From the NCBI GenBank assembly GCA_025933895.1, contig JAICZB010000099.1, positions 1-8,193 of the forward strand: a DNA stretch of 8,193 nucleotides, written 5' to 3'. Under the pieces are notes generated by a model, which was given only the letters and a program-made list of their open reading frames with translations, was not told the DNA's origin and searched no databases. Shown piece by piece: positions 5,860 to 8,193 of this stretch (the first letter of the stretch is position 1; each line of letters opens with the position of its first letter). This DNA is from Thermoleophilia bacterium. GTDB taxonomy: Bacteria; Actinomycetota; Thermoleophilia; Gaiellales; Gaiellaceae. The translations under genes and the position numbers were made by a program.

Positions 5860-6693
5860 GTGCTCGTCCGCGTCGGCAGTCGCGGCAGTAGGCTCGCGCT
5901 CACCCAGGCCGACCGCGCGCTCTCGTCGTTGCGGGCCCCCGGCATCGAGCTCGCGCTCGTGCCGATCACGACGGCCGGTGACCGCGATCGCTCGCGTCCG
6001 TTCGGCGAGATCGGGTCGCGCGGCGTCTTCGTCAAGGAGCTCGAGGAGGCCCTGCTCGACCGTCGCATCGACGTCGCAGTGCACTCCGCGAAGGACCTGA
6101 CCGCGACCGACCCGGAAGGGCTGGCGATCGGTGCGTTCCTCCGCCGGGAGGATCCGCGGGATGCCCTCTGCGGGGCGGTGGAGCTACGACCCGGGATGCG
6201 GATCGGCACCGCCTCGGTCCGGCGGAAAGCGCAGCTGCTCGCGCTCGATCCGACGCTTTCGATCGAGCCTCTGCGCGGCAACATCGACACCCGCCTCCGC
6301 AAGCGCGGCGAACGGGGGCTCGACGCGATCGTGCTTGCGGCATGCGGCCTCGACCGGCTCGGGCTCGGACGCGAGATCGGCCACCGCTTCGAGCCGGAGG
6401 CGATGCTGCCGGAGGCCGGGCAGGGCGCACTCGCCCTTCAGGTGCGGGCCGCGGAGGAGCATCTCGTCGCGGCCGCGGACGATCCCGAGACCCGCGAACG
6501 CGTCGAGGCGGAGCGAGCCGTCGTCGCAGCCGTGGGCGGCGGTTGTCTCGCTCCCACGGCCGCGTATCACGACGGCTCGACCCTGACGGGTCTCGTTGCG
6601 GCCGAGGACGGGTCGTGGATCGAGCGGCGGACGGGGGCCGACCCGGGGGCGCTCGGCGCGGAGCTGGCGGATGCGAGTACTCGTCACTCGTGA
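5860..6693 (+). CDS. hemC: Porphobilinogen deaminase (hydroxymethylbilane synthase)
   Basis: This cytoplasmic enzyme polymerises four porphobilinogen molecules into hydroxymethylbilane using a covalently bound dipyrromethane cofactor. Visible hallmarks are VRVGSRGSRLALTQA (3-17), GEIGSRGVFVKELEEALL (49-66), the catalytic aspartate D79 in VHSAKDL, REDPRDAL (96-103), IGTASVRRKAQL (115-126), LRGNIDTRL (138-146), LPEAGQGALALQVR (183-196) and the cofactor-anchoring cysteine C229 in GGGCLAP. At 277 aa it is shorter than the usual 300-320. The shortage is after C229: 48 residues remain, against about 70 in E. coli. The last 23 bp overlap hemD, which has its own ATG in another frame. The GTG start follows a strong SD. 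Confidence 0.93.
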   Translation: MLVRVGSRGSRLALTQADRALSSLRAPGIELALVPITTAGDRDRSRPFGEIGSRGVFVKELEEALLDRRIDVAVHSAKDLTATDPEGLAIGAFLRREDPRDALCGAVELRPGMRIGTASVRRKAQLLALDPTLSIEPLRGNIDTRLRKRGERGLDAIVLAACGLDRLGLGREIGHRFEPEAMLPEAGQGALALQVRAAEEHLVAAADDPETRERVEAERAVVAAVGGGCLAPTAAYHDGSTLTGLVAAEDGSWIERRTGADPGALGAELADASTRHS

Positions 6694-7285
6694 GGAGCTC
6701 GTCCCGCGCGTCGAGTCGCTCGGGCACGACGCGACCTTCTGCGATCTGATCCGCGTCGAGCCGCTCGGCGACGCGCCGGTCGATGCGCGCGCGTACGACT
6801 GGCTCGTGGTCACGAGCCGGAACGGCGCGCACGAGCTCGCCCGTCGCGGCGTCACTGCGAACCGGATCGCAGCGATCGGGCCGGCCACGGCCGAGGCGCT
6901 CCGAGCCCACGGTCTGCGCGTCGACCTCGTCGCCTCGACCCACACCCAAGAAGGCTTGCGCGAGGAGCTGCCCGAGGAGAGGCTGCTCCTCGCTGCCGCG
7001 GAGGGTGCGCGGCAGGACGTCCTCGACGCCGACTTCCTGCCCCTGTACCGGACGATCGAGCTACGGCCCGAGGTGCCGGAGGTCGACGTCGCGCTCCTCA
7101 TGTCCGGCTCCGCCGCTCGAGCGCTAGCCGCGACCGGTGCGCGCGTGCCCGTCATCGCCATCGGTCCGCAGACGGCGGTTGAGGCAGAGGCAGCCGGCCT
7201 CGACGTCGCCGCAGTCGCGGCCGGTCACGATCTCGAGGGTCTCGTCGAGGCATTACGTTCCCTCTCGTGGTCATCACCTTCCTGA
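6671..7285 (+). CDS. hemD: Uroporphyrinogen-III synthase
   Basis: This enzyme cyclises hydroxymethylbilane with inversion of ring D, giving uroporphyrinogen III, the branch point to haem, sirohaem and cobalamin. HemD sequences diverge strongly, but the pattern is clear: MRVLVTR at the start, YDWLVVTSRNGA (42-53), AAIGPATAEALRAHGL (67-82), LLMSGSAARAL (142-152) and VIAIGPQTAVEAEAAGL (161-177), then GHDLEGLVEAL near the end. At 204 aa it is short for a family usually near 250; the helix after MRVLVTR seems trimmed. The ATG at 6671 lies in the end of hemC (23-bp overlap), with GGAG at 6660-6663 as SD. An in-frame ATG at 6596 is rejected because it adds an arginine-rich leader that is out-of-frame hemC. 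Position after hemC supports the call. Confidence 0.87.
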   Translation: MRVLVTREELVPRVESLGHDATFCDLIRVEPLGDAPVDARAYDWLVVTSRNGAHELARRGVTANRIAAIGPATAEALRAHGLRVDLVASTHTQEGLREELPEERLLLAAAEGARQDVLDADFLPLYRTIELRPEVPEVDVALLMSGSAARALAATGARVPVIAIGPQTAVEAEAAGLDVAAVAAGHDLEGLVEALRSLSWSSPS

Positions 7286-8073
7286 CCGACTTCGGGCTCC
7301 AGGACGATTTCGTCGGCACCTGCCACGGCGTCATCGCGGCGATCGCACCCGAGGCCCGCGTCATCGACGTCACTCACGGGATCCGCCCCGGACACGTGCT
7401 CCAGGGAGCGCTCGTGCTGGCGAACACGCTTCCCTACATGCCGCAGGGAGTCCACCTCGCCGTCGTCGATCCCGGCGTCGGAAGCGGCCGGCGCGCCCTC
7501 GCTCTCCGCGACCTCGAGGGCCGGCTGTACGTCGGCCCGGACAACGGCCTGCTGCTCCCTGCCGCGGACCGCTTCGGCGGTGTCGCCGCGGCGCACGAGC
7601 TGGCCAACGCCGAGTACTCCCTGCAGCCGGTATCGCGAACCTTTCACGGCCGGGACCTGTTCTCGCCGGCCGCGGCCCATCTCGCCGCGGGCGTGGCGCT
7701 CGAGGAGCTCGGGCCTCCGGTCGACCCGGGCGAGCTCGTACGGGTCGAGCTGCCGGAGCCGGAGGTGGGACAGAACCGGATCCGCACCGTCGCCCTCGTC
7801 GTCGACCGCTTCGGCAACGTCGCGCTCAACCTCCGGCGCGAGCATCTCGACCGTCTGGAGCTCGCCGCAGGCACGCGGATCGAGCTCACGTGCCGCGGCG
7901 ACCGGTTCTACGCCGTCGCCGCCCGCACGTTCGCGGACGCCCCACGCGGTGCGCTCATCCTCTACGAGGACAGCTACGGCAGCCTCGCTCTCGCGGTCTC
8001 GAGCGGCAGCGCGGCCCAGCTGCTGCGCGTCGAGGAGGGAGGCGAGATCCTGCTCGATCTCGCGGCGCGGTGA
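7267..8073 (+). CDS. S-adenosyl-L-methionine hydroxide adenosyltransferase (SAM hydrolase, DUF62)
   Basis: Family members split S-adenosylmethionine into adenosine and methionine using an activated water. Relatives are the fluorinase and chlorinase that use halide. The protein is 268 aa, as usual for the family. The N-terminus ITFLTDFGLQDDFVG (3-17) holds the substrate-binding aspartate. The Asp-Arg-His triad typical of the hydrolases is seen as D68 in VVDPGVGS, R75 just after it, and H127 in TFHGRDLFSPAAA (125-137). YVGPDNGLL (88-96) and C-terminal YEDSYGSLALAVSSGSAA (233-250) are also typical. This triad argues against a halogenase. The GTG start overlaps hemD by 19 bp with only a distant GAGG (7247-7250) upstream, so translation is probably coupled. 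Why a SAM-consuming enzyme is linked to hemD is unknown. Confidence 0.9.
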   Translation: MVITFLTDFGLQDDFVGTCHGVIAAIAPEARVIDVTHGIRPGHVLQGALVLANTLPYMPQGVHLAVVDPGVGSGRRALALRDLEGRLYVGPDNGLLLPAADRFGGVAAAHELANAEYSLQPVSRTFHGRDLFSPAAAHLAAGVALEELGPPVDPGELVRVELPEPEVGQNRIRTVALVVDRFGNVALNLRREHLDRLELAAGTRIELTCRGDRFYAVAARTFADAPRGALILYEDSYGSLALAVSSGSAAQLLRVEEGGEILLDLAAR

Positions 8074-8193
8074 TCGACGGCCAGCGGTTCGCGCGCCTGG
8101 TCACCGACGCGGTCGTGCGGCGACCGGTGCTCTGGCGGCTCTTTCGCCGCCCGCTGCGCACGATGTTCGACGGGCTTGCGCCGACGTGGGAGA
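8070..8193 (+). CDS. Probable class I SAM-dependent methyltransferase, N-terminal fragment
   Basis: The gene runs off the window; 41 codons are visible. The GTG at 8070 overlaps the preceding stop (GTGA). The start is basic, with RRPVLWRLFRRPLRTMFDGLAPTWE. The ending 'FDGLAPTWE' resembles the 'FDxxAPxYD' that precedes the SAM-binding domain in UbiE/MenG-like methyltransferases, and the preceding basic 'RRPxLWRLFR' helix occurs in some actinobacterial methyltransferases. No catalytic motif lies inside the window, so the substrate and even the family are tentative. If correct, a SAM-using enzyme sits directly after a SAM hydrolase gene. Confidence 0.55.
   Translation, partial: MIDGQRFARLVTDAVVRRPVLWRLFRRPLRTMFDGLAPTWE

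Noticed and set aside
6184..7161. 325-codon open frame antisense to hemC and hemD
   Set aside because: Ser/Arg-rich translation with no domain, crossing two confidently identified genes on the other strand.
7267..8073. Fluorinase or chlorinase function for the DUF62 gene
   Set aside because: The Asp-Arg-His triad of the water-using hydrolases is present and the context is primary metabolism rather than a halogenated natural product cluster.

Overview
The window is high-GC bacterial DNA (about 70% G+C by eye). It carries tightly packed housekeeping genes for menaquinone, haem and cytochrome c biogenesis. The futalosine-pathway prenyltransferase MqnP, a Ccm-type (System I) haem exporter, tRNA-dependent (C5) haem synthesis and the codon use fit a high-GC actinobacterium, perhaps of the Thermoleophilia (Gaiellales/Solirubrobacterales-like). 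That placement is inference from gene content. No mobile element, CRISPR array, rRNA or tRNA gene is seen.

Left block (1-958): the last codons of an unidentified gene overlap, through a GTGA junction, the start of mqnP. A 9-bp stem hairpin follows. A convergent minus-strand gene (971-1534) encodes a small secreted protein of unknown function. Its start faces ccmA across a 119-bp divergent spacer (1535-1653). This spacer holds a 12-bp perfect palindrome and a TATGCT box so close to ccmA that the mRNA may be leaderless.

Main block (1654-8193, all plus strand): ccmA, ccmB, ccmC, a ccmD-like gene, a hemX/ccsA-like gene, hemA, hemC, hemD, a SAM hydroxide adenosyltransferase (DUF62) gene and the start of a probable class I methyltransferase gene. 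Every junction overlaps by 4 to 23 bp except a 111-bp spacer between hemA and hemC. The layout suggests one long, translationally coupled operon.

How the genes fit together: HemA commits glutamyl-tRNA to tetrapyrrole synthesis, and HemC and HemD carry porphobilinogen to uroporphyrinogen III. CcmABCD moves and presents haem for cytochrome c maturation. The HemX-like membrane protein sits between the two groups and may tune HemA. MqnP makes the quinone that feeds the same respiratory chain. hemB, hemL and the rest of System I (ccmE, ccmF, ccmG, ccmH) are not in the window.

I see no clearly new system. The points most worth a second look are the haem-exporter/haem-synthesis operon itself, an apparent internal deletion in the HemA nucleotide-binding domain, short HemC and HemD, altered tryptophan-rich motifs in CcmC and the HemX-like protein, and the DUF62 gene coupled to hemD.
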